Positions 26,053 through 36,228 of a stretch of 64,000 bases of DNA are shown here, one piece after another. Source of the DNA: CAVTBT01 sp963733065 (lineage in GTDB: Bacteria; Actinomycetota; Thermoleophilia; Gaiellales; Gaiellaceae); NCBI GenBank assembly GCA_963733065.1, contig CAVTBT010000004.1, forward strand, positions 353,599 to 417,598, given 5' to 3'. Position 1 is the first letter of the stretch; every line of letters starts with the position of its first letter. Below the pieces are notes generated by a model. The model had not been told where the DNA came from. It saw nothing but the letters and a program-made list of their open reading frames with translations, and did no database searches. The position numbers and the translations under genes were made by a program.

Positions 26053-26333
26053 GCGGTCGGAGGGACGCGGAACAGGTCGCCGTCGCGTTCGGGCGCGTTG
26101 GCGAAGACGTCGTCGAGCGGCAACGACGGGCGCGGCTCGTCCTCGTCCCACACGTTGACGAGATCGAGCGGATGCGACGTGGGCGGCACATCGGTCAGGT
26201 CGAGCTCGGAGACCTTGCCGACCGCGTCCAGGATCGCGCCGAGCTGCTCGGTGAGCCGCTCGATCTCCTCGTCGGTCAGCGCCAGCCGCGCGAGTCGCGC
26301 GACGTGCAGCACCTCGTCTCTCGTGATCGCCAT
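26049..26333 (-). CDS. gatC: Aspartyl/glutamyl-tRNA amidotransferase subunit C
   Basis: A 94-residue subunit that stabilises the GatA-GatB complex. ITRDEVLHVARLARLALTDE and EEIERLTEQLGAILDAVGKV are the conserved helices; the C-terminal half ends RPSLPLDDVFANAPERDGDL, also typical. It is the first gene of gatCAB and lies 76 nt downstream of the cold-shock gene, with a hairpin between them. AAAGGA lies nine bases before the ATG. Confidence 0.95.
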   Translation of the reverse strand: MAITRDEVLHVARLARLALTDEEIERLTEQLGAILDAVGKVSELDLTDVPPTSHPLDLVNVWDEDEPRPSLPLDDVFANAPERDGDLFRVPPTA

Positions 26334-26357
26334 CGCGTGCTGATCCTTTCAAGCGAA

Positions 26358-26379
26358 CGGGCCCCCTTTCGGAGGCCCG
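26358..26379 (-). terminator. Hairpin between the cold-shock gene and gatC
   Basis: Minus strand CGGGCCTCC, loop GAAA, GGGGGCCCG, then TTCGCTT. The nine-pair stem has one mismatch and a stable GNRA-type loop. The following tract is only partly T-rich, so termination may be partial. Confidence 0.55.
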
Positions 26380-26409
26380 CCCGGGAACTTGGGTGTTTCG
26401 AAACGGGCC

Positions 26410-26610
26410 TCAGATGGCCATGACGTTCGCGGCCTGGGCGCCCTTGGGCCCCTGCACGACCTCGAACTCCACCCGCTGGCCTTCGGTCAGCGACTTGTAG
26501 CCCTCCATCGCGATCGCGGAGAAGTGGACGAAGACGTCCTCCCCACCGGCGCGCTCGATGAAGCCGTAGCCCTTCTCGTTCGAAAACCACTTCACGGTGC
26601 CCTCAGGCAA
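26410..26610 (-). CDS. Cold-shock protein (CspA family)
   Basis: A 66-residue single cold-shock domain that binds single-stranded RNA and DNA. RNP1 (KGYGFIER) and RNP2 (DVFVHFSAI) are intact in EGTVKWFSNEKGYGFIERAG and EDVFVHFSAIAMEGYKSLTE. The start is a TTG at 26610 with GGAGGA seven bases upstream; the open frame continues 27 codons further but without family similarity. Monocistronic: a hairpin follows, and the upstream folD gene ends 78 nt away. Confidence 0.93.
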   Translation of the reverse strand: MPEGTVKWFSNEKGYGFIERAGGEDVFVHFSAIAMEGYKSLTEGQRVEFEVVQGPKGAQAANVMAI

Positions 26611-26687
26611 GGCCGTCCTCCTAGAACACGAAGCGACGGCACGGGCACCGCGCCGCCGACCATTGATACAGCGCGGGCACCATAGCC

Positions 26688-27542
26688 TCATGAACCGGGA
26701 TACGCAAGCAGCCCTCGGCGGTAGCGCGCGGCCTGCACCGCGTTCCGCAGCAGCATCGCGATCGTCATCGGTCCGACGCCCCCGGGAACGGGTGTGAGCA
26801 GCGCCGCGACGTCGGCGACATCCGGCGCCACGTCGCCTCGCAGACCCTCCGCTTCCCGCGTGATCCCGACGTCGATGACGGCCGCTCCCGGCTTGACCAT
26901 GACGGCCGTGACAAGGCCCGGAACGCCGACCGCCGCCACGACCACGTCGGCCTCGCGGACGTGCGCTGCGAGGTCACGCGTGCGCGAGTGACACACGGTC
27001 ACCGTCGCGTGCTCTGCGAGGAGCAGCAGGGCGGCCGGCTTGCCAACGATCTCGCTGCGGCCGATGACGACGGCGCGCGCTCCGCGGAGCTCGACGCGGT
27101 ACTCGTCGAGCAGCGCCATCACGCCGAGCGGCGTCGCTCCCACGAACGTCGGCGACCCGCCGAGGAGGCGGCCGGCGTTCAGCGGATGGAGCCCGTCCAC
27201 GTCCTTCGCCGGTGCGATCGCCGCGATCACCGCCTGCTCGTCGAGCGTTCCGGGCAACGGCAGCTGGACGAGCAGGCCGTCCACCTCGTCGTCGGCGTTC
27301 AGCTCCGCGACGTGCCCGAGCAACTCCTCCTGCGACGTCGTGGCCGGGAGGCGCACGTCGCGCGACTCGATGCCCGCGTCAGCGGCAGCGCGGTGCTTGC
27401 CGCGGACGTAGACGTCGGAGGCGGGGTCGTCGCCGACGAGCACCGTCGCGAGCCCGACGCGCCCGATCTCAGCCACCTCGGCGGCGACGTCGGCCCGAAT
27501 CCGCTCGGCGAGCGCCTTCCCGTCCATGAGTGTCGCGGCCAC
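26688..27542 (-). CDS. folD: Methylenetetrahydrofolate dehydrogenase / methenyl-THF cyclohydrolase
   Basis: A 284-residue bifunctional one-carbon enzyme. The catalytic Lys lies in VYVRGKHRAAADAGI; VDGLLVQLPLPGTLDEQAVI and KDVDGLHPLNAGRLL are the substrate-site blocks; VVIGRSEIVGKPAALLLLAE is the NADP-binding loop; LTPVPGGVGPMTIAMLLRNA is the C-terminal signature. GTG 27542 is supported by a TAGCCT hexamer eight bases upstream; ATG 27527 is a possible alternative. Confidence 0.96.
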   Translation of the reverse strand: MAATLMDGKALAERIRADVAAEVAEIGRVGLATVLVGDDPASDVYVRGKHRAAADAGIESRDVRLPATTSQEELLGHVAELNADDEVDGLLVQLPLPGTLDEQAVIAAIAPAKDVDGLHPLNAGRLLGGSPTFVGATPLGVMALLDEYRVELRGARAVVIGRSEIVGKPAALLLLAEHATVTVCHSRTRDLAAHVREADVVVAAVGVPGLVTAVMVKPGAAVIDVGITREAEGLRGDVAPDVADVAALLTPVPGGVGPMTIAMLLRNAVQAARYRRGLLAYPGS

Positions 27543-27550
27543 GGCGCCGA

Positions 27551-27556
27551 AGGCTA
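27551..27556 (-). promoter_or_regulatory. -10 hexamer TAGCCT before folD
   Basis: Minus strand TAGCCT, eight bases (TCGGCGCC), then GTG 27542, with no ribosome-binding sequence. Confidence 0.45.
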
Positions 27557-27698
27557 ACGTCGACGGACGCCGGACTCGAGCTCGAGCGCCTCGGGTCGTC
27601 CCGCGGCGTAACCCGATAGGGGGTGAAGCGAATCCCCCATTCGGCCGATATAGCTGGCGATCTCGGTGCGGTCAGACCGAGTTCACACGACCGCCACC

Positions 27699-28007
27699 AT
27701 GTCTCGCATCATTCTCATCGCCGCCCTCATCGCCGCGTTCCTCGCGTACGCGAAGCACGAGCGCTACTTCGAGCGGGCGGGCATCGTGCACAGCTGCACA
27801 ACGATCGGCGCGCCGGCCGGCCAGGACGGCGAGTGGCACAGCTGCGAGCAGGGATTCCTCGACGGCTACCCCGACCTGTCGCTCGACGCCTGCGACCGGA
27901 TGGGCCGCACGGCAAACCGAGAGCTCTGGCGCTGTCCGGTCGAGCTCTCGAACGGCTTCGAGCCTAGCGCCTCCGGCGCAGCGCGATCCCGGTCAGCAGC
28001 TCTCTGA
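27699..28007 (+). CDS. Small exported or membrane-anchored protein, Cys-containing
   Basis: A 102-residue reading frame. The N-terminal MSRIILIAALIAAFLAYAKH is a short membrane anchor. The next part has Cys at HSCTTIG, WHSCEQG, DACDRMG and WRCPVEL, which suggests an exported domain with two disulfides. The last 15 codons overlap the convergent ureohydrolase gene (44 nt), so the true end may be earlier or the overlap real. No ribosome-binding sequence is seen; a GGGGG-N10-CCCCC dyad lies about 60 nt upstream. No known family. Confidence 0.55.
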   Translation: MSRIILIAALIAAFLAYAKHERYFERAGIVHSCTTIGAPAGQDGEWHSCEQGFLDGYPDLSLDACDRMGRTANRELWRCPVELSNGFEPSASGAARSRSAAL

Positions 28008-28932
28008 CGGCGCGCTCGGCGACGAGCGCCGTCACGTCCGCCGAGCCGATCGCCGTCGGCAGCACCTCCACGACGTCCGCACCCGCGACCTCGGCGCCCG
28101 CCGCCAGCAGCCGGCAGAGCCGTAGGAGCTCCTGCGATGTGAGGCCGCCGGGCTCGGGCGTTCCGGTTCCCGGCGCGAACGCCGGATCGAGCACGTCGAC
28201 GTCGACCGAGACGAAGATCGGGCCCTCCCCGAGGGCCTCGAGCGTACGGCGCACGATCTCGTCGACGCCCAACTCGCGGACGTCGTGCGCGAAGAGGCTC
28301 GTGATGCCGTGCTGCTTCTGCCAGGCGAACTCCGCCGGCCCCGGCCAGTAGCCGCGCAGCCCGATCTGGACGTACCGTCGGGCGTCGACGTGGCCGCCCT
28401 CCACGAGCCGGTACATCGGCGTGCCGTGCGAGCGCTCGACACCGAAGACCTCCGCGCCCGTGTCGGTGTGCGTGTCCAGATGGACGAGCCCGACCGGGCC
28501 GCGCCGCGCGGCGACAGCGCGGATGTCGGCCTCGGCGATCGAGTGGTCGCCGCCGAGCACGATCGGCACGACACCGGCATCGACCGCCTCGCCCACGAGC
28601 GCCTCGAGCGCGTCGAGCGACCGAAGCGGGTCGGCCGGCACCACCGGTGCGTCTCCGAAGTCCACCACGCGCAGCTCCGCAAACGCGTCGACCCCGGCTT
28701 CGAGGTGGGGACCCGGCGGGCAGCTCGCCGCCCTGATCGCGCGCGGCCCGAAACGCGCGCCCGGACGGTCGGAGACGAGGTCGTCGAGCGGCGCGCCGAT
28801 GATCGCCACGTCCACGCCTGCCAGGTCGGCGGCGCTCTGCGTGTACGGCATTCCGGCGAACGTCAGGAGACCGGCGTAGTCGGGCTTGTCCGGCAGTCCG
28901 GCCGCGCGCCAGCGTTCCAGCGGGTCGATCAC
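27964..28932 (-). CDS. Ureohydrolase (agmatinase/arginase family)
   Basis: A 322-residue binuclear manganese hydrolase that releases urea from agmatine or a related guanidino compound. Metal ligands are all present: GGDHSIAEADIRAV, LVHLDTHTDTGAEVFG and VSVDVDVLDPAFAPGTGTPE. PGARFGPRAIRAASCPPGPH is typical of agmatinase-type members. The ATG overlaps the stop of the coiled-coil gene (ATGA). Agmatinase (SpeB) is the most likely activity, but guanidino-butyrase or -propionase cannot be excluded by eye. Confidence 0.92.
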   Translation of the reverse strand: MIDPLERWRAAGLPDKPDYAGLLTFAGMPYTQSAADLAGVDVAIIGAPLDDLVSDRPGARFGPRAIRAASCPPGPHLEAGVDAFAELRVVDFGDAPVVPADPLRSLDALEALVGEAVDAGVVPIVLGGDHSIAEADIRAVAARRGPVGLVHLDTHTDTGAEVFGVERSHGTPMYRLVEGGHVDARRYVQIGLRGYWPGPAEFAWQKQHGITSLFAHDVRELGVDEIVRRTLEALGEGPIFVSVDVDVLDPAFAPGTGTPEPGGLTSQELLRLCRLLAAGAEVAGADVVEVLPTAIGSADVTALVAERAVRELLTGIALRRRR

Positions 28933-29615
28933 GATGTGAGCTCGCGCTGCAGCCGCCGCCGAATCGTCGCGACGCTGCCGAGCACCACGGGCTCGCCGAG
29001 CACCGACGAGCCGAGCTCAGCCGCCTCCCGCACCGTGCGCTCGCGCTCTCCCTCGAGCCCGCTTCGCGCGACGAGCAGCGCCGCGTGCGTCCGCTTGGCC
29101 CATTCGGCGACGCCCTCGAGGCCGCGGGTCGGTCCGATCACGCCGGCCGCCGCGACCCTGGGCGCACAGGCGAGCTCGGCTGCTAGCACCCGGGTGTCGC
29201 GCTCGACGCGCGACGCCTCCTCGCGAGCGCGCCGCTCCTCGTCCCGGAGCGCCTCGCTCTGCGCCGCGAGTCGCGCGATCCGTTCGTCCGCGGCCTCGAG
29301 GTTCCGCCCTGCGTCGGCCACCGCTCGAGCCGCCGCGTCCGCGTCCTTCCCGGCAGCGGCGCGCTGCTCGGCCTCGGCGGCCTCCGCTGCCAATCGGTCG
29401 CGACGCCCCCGCGCCTCCTGTTCGAGCGGCGCCAGGCCCGCAAGCTCATCCGGAATCGACGCCAGCCTGCTCTGAAGCTCCTCGGAGCGCAGACGCAGCT
29501 CGTCCGTCCGCCGGGCGAGATCGGCGATCTGCGCGACGGCAGCCGCCTGCTCGCCGTCTCGCCGCTCGAGCTCCTCGGCCGCTGCGAGCACGTCGTTGCG
29601 CCCCGGCTCGGCCAC
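28929..29615 (-). CDS. Coiled-coil protein of unknown function
   Basis: A 228-residue protein with a long Ala/Glu/Arg coiled coil over about residues 10-150 (for example ARAVADAGRNLEAADERIAR) and a small C-terminal globular part (GLEGVAEWAKRTHAALLVAR, GEPVVLGSVATIRRRLQREL). There is no signal or membrane segment. It is coupled by ATGA to the ureohydrolase. GTG 29615 lies seven bases after a TAGGAT hexamer. No family is recognised. Confidence 0.82.
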   Translation of the reverse strand: MAEPGRNDVLAAAEELERRDGEQAAAVAQIADLARRTDELRLRSEELQSRLASIPDELAGLAPLEQEARGRRDRLAAEAAEAEQRAAAGKDADAAARAVADAGRNLEAADERIARLAAQSEALRDEERRAREEASRVERDTRVLAAELACAPRVAAAGVIGPTRGLEGVAEWAKRTHAALLVARSGLEGERERTVREAAELGSSVLGEPVVLGSVATIRRRLQRELTS

Positions 29616-29622
29616 GGAGCCG

Positions 29623-29628
29623 ATCCTA
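29623..29628 (-). promoter_or_regulatory. -10 hexamer TAGGAT before the coiled-coil/ureohydrolase operon
   Basis: Minus strand TAGGAT, seven bases, GTG 29615. It lies in the 27-nt gap after the stop of the upstream gene. Confidence 0.45.
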
Positions 29629-29642
29629 CGCGGGGCGCCGCG

Positions 29643-30555
29643 TCAGGCGGGTGCGACGACCGCGGTCGGCGGCGAGACTGCCGCGATGCGGCCGGCGCCG
29701 TTCCGCGCGGTGACCGTCACGCGGAGCGTCGCGCCGACATCCGCGGAGGTGACGGCGTAGGTCGCGAGCGTCGCGCCACCGAGCCGCACGCACTGCGAGC
29801 CGGTCGGGTCGCAGCGGCTCCAGCGGTAGGCGTACGCGGTCGGACGGTTGCGCCAGCTGCCGCTCGAGGCGGTGAGCTGGGCCCCGGCCCGCGGCTCGCC
29901 GGCTATCGAGGGCAGCGACACGTTGATCGGCGCGAGCTGGGCGAGCGCCTTCTGCGCCGTCAGCCGGAGCAGCCGGTCGAGGTCGGCGCGCACGACGGGG
30001 TCGCCGGCGACCGAAGTCGTCACGAGGATGCGGTCGACGCGGACGTAGGTCAGCACGAGCTGCAGCCTCCCGTCCGTCGTCTTGACGGAGATCGGAACGA
30101 CGATCGCGCCGCCCCCGATGGTCGGGTAGCGGACGGTGCCCATCGCCGCCGCCTCCAGCGAGTCGCCGAGCGTCTGCCGGAGCTCCTCCTCGATGCCCTT
30201 CACCATCTCGACGCGCCCCGCACGCTTGGCGAGGCGCGTTCTGACGTCCGCGAGCTCGGCCTTCGTGGTCTCGGGCGTCCGCGCGAGCTCCACCGTCGAG
30301 GTGAGGTAGAACAGCAGCGAGCTGCCGACGGCGCCGGTGCGGAACTCGAGCTCCCGCTCGAACGCAGCCTGGAACCCCGCCGCGCGAACCGAGCCCTGGC
30401 GGACGACCCGCGCCCCGCCGCCGACGTCCTTCGGCGCGAGCGCCACGAGCGAGAGGTCGGGGCCCGACGGCGTCGCCGCGCGAGTCGCGCCTGCGCCGAG
30501 CGCCAAGCAGGAGAGCCACCGCCGCCGGCAGCACGAGGAACTCCACCCGTCGCAT
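29643..30555 (-). CDS. Secreted protein with C-terminal Ig-like repeat; frame broken in the signal peptide
   Basis: The main frame encodes about 300 residues, but its N-terminus does not look like a signal peptide. Starting at ATG 30555 in the next frame gives MRRVEFLVLPAAVALLL, a proper signal, and skipping one base near 30504 joins it to ALGAGATRAATPSGPD. The body has a helical region (residues about 40-200) and a C-terminal repeat (PSIAGEPRAGAQLTASSGSW, YAYRWSRCDPTGSQC, YAVTSADVGATLRVTV). That repeat type is frequent in cell-surface proteins of Thermoleophilia. Function unknown. The shift is probably a sequence error. Confidence 0.75.
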
Positions 30556-30616
30556 CGCATCAGAGGCTAGCGCCCACATCGGGCGGCCGGGCGTCGCTTT
30601 CTTCCCTGCACGTTCT

Positions 30617-33376
30617 ATGGGATCGTGGGAGTGCATGGACGCCGGAGCCGCGCCGGGGTCGCTCTTCGGGAGGGGGCACGAGCTCGTCGAGATTCACGGG
30701 CTGGTCGAGCGCGCCGCAACGGGCTCGTCGGGTCTCGTCCTCGAGGGCGAACCGGGAATCGGCAAGACCAGCCTGTGGCAGGCGGGCATCGGCGCCGCAC
30801 TCCAGCGCGGCTACTCGGTCGTCCGCTCGCGACCCGCCGAGGCGGAGCGCGATCTCTCGTTCTCGGCACTCGGCGATCTGCTGGAGCCGGTTCTCGACCG
30901 GCTCGACGCTCTGTCGCCTCCGCGCCGGCGCGCCCTCGAGATCGCTCTGCTGCTCGTCGACGAGCCGTCGACGGTGCCTGACTCCCGCGCGGTCGGGCTG
31001 GCGACGGTCGACCTCCTGCGGGCGCTCGCCGAGGAGGGGCCGTCGTGATCGCCATCGACGACACGCAGTGGCTCGACCGGCCTTCACGGGAGACGCTGGC
31101 GTACGCCCTCCGCCGCCTCGACCGCGACCAGGTGGCGCTCCTGTCCGCCGGCCGCCCCGGTGCCGACCCGCTGGGGGATCACGAGCGGGTGATCGTCGGC
31201 CCGCTCACGGTCGGTGCACTGCACGAGGTCATCCGAAGCCGCGTGAGCACGAAGATGACACGCCCCACGCTCGTCCGCATCCACGAGACGTCGGGTGGGA
31301 ATCCGTTCTTCGCGCTCGAGCTCGTCCGTGCCCTCGAGGGACGCGAGCTTCGTCCCGGCGATGCCCTGCCCGTGCCGGCGACCTTGAGCGCCCTGACGGC
31401 ATCCCGTCTCGAGCCTCTCGGCCCGGTTGTCCGGGAGGTGCTGCTCTACGTCGCCGCGCTTGCGCGTCCGACGGTCGCAGCCGTCACGGCGGCCGCCGGC
31501 GAGCATGCAGGCTCGGCACTCGACACCGCGGTATCAAAGGGCGTGGTCGAGTCGGACGGCTCGCGGCTGCGATTCACGCACCCGTTGCTCGCGTCGGCGC
31601 ACTACGGCTCGGCGTCGCCGGAGGAGCGAGCGCACGTGCACCGTCGGCTGGCCGAGGTCGTCAGCGACGCCGAGGAGCGCGGGCGGCACCTCGGCGCGAC
31701 GGCGACCGGACCGGACGCGCAGGTCGCCGCGGCGCTCGACGAGGCAGCGGCCGCCGCACGTGCGCGCGGTGCCCCGGCCGCCGCGGCGGAGCTCGCCGAG
31801 ATCGCGGTCCGGCTCACACCGGCCGACGATCCGCCGGCGCGGCTGCGACGCCTCTGCGCGGCGGCCGATCACCACTTCCGTGCGGGATCTACGACACGGG
31901 CTCGAACGCTGCTCGAGCAGGCGTCGACCGAGGCGACGCATGGCCCCGACCGGGCGCGGGTGGCGCTCCAGCTCGCAACCCTGCTCGACTCCCAGAACCT
32001 CGTCGGAGAGCGCCCGCTCCTCGAGCAGGCGCTGCTCGACGCGGAGCCCGACGTCGAGCTCCAGGCACGGATCCACGAGCAGCTGGCCGTGCATTTCGAC
32101 GGCCTCGACCATCGCGAGTCGCAGCGGTACGCGCATCGCGCGTTCGAGCTGGCGGAGCAGACCGGCGACTCGCAGCTGATCGCCGAGACGCTTGCGTGGT
32201 CGGTGGACCGCGATTTCTGGGCCGGCGCGGGAATCGATCGGGAGCTGACCAGCCGAGGGCTCGCGCTCGAGAGTGAGCTGCCGCGACTCTCGCTCATCAG
32301 TCGCCCGAGCTGCGCGCAGGCGTGGGCGCTCGACTGGTCCGGCGAGCTCGAGCAGGCGGGACAGCTCTGGGAGCGTCTGCGCGCGGTCGGTCACTCGGAG
32401 GGCGATCTCGACGTGATCCACATCCTCTTCTTCAGCACGTACCACGAACTGCTCGCGGAGGACTGGGCGCAGGCGGCTCGGTTTGCCGACGAGGCCTGGG
32501 CGCTCGCGGTCGATGCCGAACGCGACGTCGAGGTCTCCCAGTGTCGCAGGGCACGGGCGACCGTGGACGCGCTACAGCGGACAGGTCGAACGCACCCGCT
32601 CCACTGCGGAGGAGGCCCATCGCGTCGGCGCCGCCGTCGGCCTCTCGGGGCACCGTCTGTCCGGGCTCGGACTTGGCGTGCTCGACCTCTCGCTCGGCGA
32701 GCCCGCCTCCGCGCTCGCACACCTCAGGCCCGGGACGCAGAAGAAGCTCTCGAGCGGAGTGAAGGAGCCCGGCCTCATGCTCGGGTTCCCGGAGCACGTC
32801 GAGGCGGCGATCGCCTGCGACGAGCTCGAGGAGGCGTCCGAGCTGCTCGACTTCGTCGAGGAGCACGCGCGGCGCCTCGATCGCGCCTGGGCACTCGGCT
32901 GCTGCGCGCGCGGGCGTGCGCTCCTCGCGACCACGCGCGGCGACGACGATGCGGCAGAGGCGGCCTTCGCCGTGGCGTACGACCACCATGCGCGACGGCC
33001 GCAGCAGCTCCCGACCTACGAGCTGGCGCGCACCTCGCTGCTGCACGGCTCGATCCTGCGGCGGCGTCAACAGAAACGGCGGGCGCGCACGGCACTCGAG
33101 CGGGCGCACACGCTGTTCGGGCAACTGGGCGCACAGGTCTACGCGGAGCGTGCCCGATCCGAGCTGGCCCGCATCGGCGGACGCTCGGCGGCCGCCGGCG
33201 ACGAGCTCTCCGAGACGGAGCGGCGCATCGCCGACCTCGTCGCGCAGGGCCGCTCGAACAAGGAAGTCGCCGCCGCACTCGCCCTCAGCCCGAAGACGGT
33301 CGAGTGGAACCTCTCGAAGGTGTACGCGAAGCTCGGCGTCCGCTCGCGCGTCGAGCTCGCGAGCCGGAGACACTGA
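30617..33376 (+). CDS. AAA-LuxR (LAL/MalT-like) transcriptional regulator, copy 1; two frame breaks
   Basis: About 920 residues if two single-base shifts are corrected. Walker A is in LEGEPGIGKTSLWQAG (first frame). Walker B (VIAIDDTQWLDRPSRE) follows in another frame after a break near 31040, where the first frame stops at TGA. A helical TPR-like middle part (about residues 330-830) is interrupted near 32575, where the frame returns to the original. The LuxR helix-turn-helix at the C-terminus is intact (SETERRIADLVAQGRSNKEV, KTVEWNLSKVYAKLGVRSRV). Motifs continue cleanly across both breaks, so the gene is probably whole. ATG 30635 is an alternative start. Confidence 0.8.
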
Positions 33377-33396
33377 CGGACGTCGTCGCCGAACCG

Positions 33397-36104
33397 TTGG
33401 TCGGCCGGAAGGCGGAGCTCGAAGAGATCGTTGCCTTCCTGGACCGCGCAGGCGCCGCAGCGCTGGTACTCGAGGGCGAGCCGGGGATCGGCAAGACGAC
33501 CCTCTGGCAGGCGGGTGTCGACACCGCACGTGCGCGCGGCCGCCGGATCCGTCAGGCGCGGCCGACCGAGGCCGAGCGCGAGCTCACCTTCTCCGCCCTC
33601 GGCGACCTGCTCGCACCGGAGCTGGAACGAATCGAAGTGCTCCGGCCGCCTCGTCGCCGGGCGCTCGAGAGCGCGCTCCGACTCGTGTCCGATGCGCAGG
33701 CGGCGCCGGACGCGCGCGCCGTCGGGCTGGCGATCCTCGACCTGCTGCGCCTGGTGTCGGGCGAGCAGCCGCTGCTGGTCGCAATCGACGACGCGCAGTG
33801 GCTCGATCGGGCCATCACGCGAGGCGCTGGCGTACGCGCTGCGCCGGCTCGATGGCGAACCGGTGGCCGTGCTGACGGCACGTCGCCCGGGTGGTGAAGC
33901 ATCGGTGGTCGACGCGTCCGAGCGCGTTCTCGTCGGGCCGCTCTCGCTCGGAGCGCTGCACGAGCTGCTCCGGCAGCGCATGGGAGGGCCGGTGGCGCGG
34001 CCGACGCTCGTGCGCATCCACGAGACGTCCGGCGGTAACCCCTTCTTCGCGCTCGAGCTCGCCCGGGCGCTCGCGGGACGCGAGCTCCGGCCCGGAGAGC
34101 CGATGCCGGTGCCGGCGACGCTGGGGGAGCTGACCGCGTCGCGGTTCGAGCGTCTGGGAGCGGACGCGCGCGAAGTGCTGTTGCTCGTAGCCGCGCTGGC
34201 GCGTCCGACGATCGGCATCGTGACGGCCGCCGCGGGCGAGCGTGCCGCCCCGGCGCTCGAGACGGCCGTTGCCGAAGGGCTGCTCGAGAGCGACGGCTCG
34301 CGGCTGCGGTTCGTCCACCCGTTGCTCGCATCCGTGCACTACGGGTCGGCGTCGCCGGACGAGCGCGCACGCGCACACCTCCGCCTCGCCGAGGTGGTGA
34401 CGGACGCCGAGGAGCGCGGACGGCACCTCGCCGCGACGACGACCGAGCCGGATGCCCAGGTCGCCGCGGCGCTAGACGAGGCAGCGGCCGCGGCGCGTGC
34501 GCGCGGTGCGCAAGGTGCGTCGGCCGAGCTGTCGGAGCTGGCGGCCGGCCTCACGCCGCACGAGGAGAGCGATGCTCACAGCAGACGCTGGTTCGCGGCG
34601 GCAGACGCTCACTACGCCGCGGGTGATACGCCGCAGGCCTGCGCCATCCTCGAGCGCCTCGTCGAGGAGCTGCCGCTGGGCGGGTCCCGCGTGGATGCGC
34701 TCTTGCGGCTCTCCGAGTACAACGACGTCTATCCGGTCACATTCGAGCTCGCCGAGCGAGCCCTGGCCGAGGCGGACGGAGACGCACCGAGGAGCGCCGC
34801 CGCCGAAAGCCTGATCGCGCTCCAGTGGCTCGTCCTGAGGGCGGATCTCAGGAAGGCCCTCGACCACCAACGGCGCGGAGTCGCGTTCGCCGAGCAGGCG
34901 GGAGATCCGGTGCGGCTCGCTCTCAACCTGGCGCAGACGTCACACCTCGAATCGCTCACGGGAGACATCACCCCCGGCTTGCTCGAGCGCGGCGTGGCGC
35001 TCGAGCAGGAAACCGGCCTCCTGCTCGACTACGGCCCGACGTTCGTCCTCGCCCTGCGGTCGATGTACCAGGATCGACTCTCCGAGGCGCGGGAGCTGCT
35101 GGTTCGAGTCGCCGGGACCGCCTTCGAGCGCGGCGACGAGCCGCACCGCGCCGTGACGGTGTTCCATCTCTCGGAGCTCGAGAGCCGTGCCGGGAACTAC
35201 GACGCCGCCACGGCCTATGCCGACGAGGCTCTCGTTCTCGGCCGCGATCTGGCCTGGACTCCACAGTCGCGGCAGCGCTGTACGCCGGTGCGCTCGCTGC
35301 TGCGTACTCCGGCCGGCACGCAGGAGGCGCGCACGCTCGCCGAGGAGGGGCTCGAGTTGTCGACGGGCGGCGGCGGCGGCGCGTTCATGATCCAGAACGC
35401 CTCGGTGCTCGGCTTCGTCGAGTTGTCCGTGGGCGACGCCGCGGGCGCGGCGCGGCGACTTCGCCCTCTGCCTCCGTTGCTCGAGCAGATGGGCTACGGA
35501 GAGCCGAGCGTGAACCGCGTCCTGCCGAACGCGATCGACGCTCTCGTGCAGCTCGGGGAACTGGACGAAGCGCGTCCTCTGGTCGACCGTCTCGAGCAGC
35601 AGGGGCGCCGGCTGGACAGCCCGTACGGGCTGTCGACCGCCGCTCGCTGTCGTGGGCTCCTCCTGTCGGCGGAGGGCGACGTGGACGGCGCCGAGCGGGA
35701 GTTCGAGCAAGCGCTCGGACATCACGAGCGCATGCCCGGCGTCTTCGAGCGCGCCCGCACCCTGTCTGGCGCTCGGCTCCGCGCGGCGACGCGCAAGGCG
35801 GAAGCGAGCTGCGCGAGAGGCATTGCGGGAGGCGACTGCGATCTTCGAGTCCGTGGGTGCGCCGCTGTGGGCTGCGCTGGCAGAGCAGGAGCTCGCGCGG
35901 ATCGGCGGCCGCGCGGCGGCCGCAGGCGACGAGCTCTCGGAGACCGAGCGGCGAATCGCCGACCTCGTCGCGCAGGGCCACTCGAACAAGGAGGTCGCGG
36001 CCGCGCTCTCGCTGAGCGCGAAGACCGTGGAGTGGAACCTCTCCAAGGTGTACGCCAAGCTCGGTGTCCGCTCGCGGACCGAGCTCGCCGGCCGTCGGCG
36101 CTGA
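33397..36104 (+). CDS. AAA-LuxR (LAL/MalT-like) transcriptional regulator, copy 2; frame breaks
   Basis: A paralogue of the preceding gene with the same order: GR..EL start, Walker A LEGEPGIGKTTLWQAG, Walker B LLVAIDDAQWLDR, HETSGGNPFFALELARALAG, a long TPR-like region, and a C-terminal LuxR domain (KEVAAALSLSAKTVEWNLSK). Shifts occur near 33805 (one extra base after WLDR) and near 35790, just before REALREATAIFESVG. The two copies are nearly identical around the ATPase and the LuxR helices but differ in the TPR part, so they may sense different ligands. The start is uncertain: TTG 33397 gives VGRKAELEE. Only about 20 nt separate the genes. Confidence 0.78.
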
Positions 36105-36106
36105 GC

Positions 36107-36120
36107 AAATCCCGGGATTT
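36107..36120. promoter_or_regulatory. Perfect palindrome AAATCCCGGGATTT, candidate operator
   Basis: A 14-bp perfect palindrome two bases after the stop of the second LuxR gene and 30 bp before the TAGCCT hexamer (36150-36155) of the next transcription unit. That is where an activator would bind. The partner could be one of the two LuxR regulators upstream. It has no T-tract and is too short to be a good terminator. Confidence 0.4.
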
Positions 36121-36163
36121 CCCCGGTTGTTGAGGCGTCCATCGGCTCCTAGCCTCGAACGGC

Positions 36164-36226
36164 ATGAACGAGCTGACTTTGCAGCGCGCCGGCGGGCTCC
36201 GGACCGCCGGTGAGGCACACGAGTAG
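36164..36226 (+). CDS. Possible 20-residue leader peptide before DUF4242
   Basis: ATG 36164 lies eight bases after TAGCCT (36150-36155) and opens a frame MNELTLQRAGGLRTAGEAHE that stops at TAG 36226, two bases before the GTG of the DUF4242 gene. A leaderless mini-gene here would bring ribosomes to the next start, which has no Shine-Dalgarno sequence. No ribosome-stalling motif is obvious. Evidence is positional only. Confidence 0.35.
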   Translation: MNELTLQRAGGLRTAGEAHE

Positions 36227-36228
36227 CG

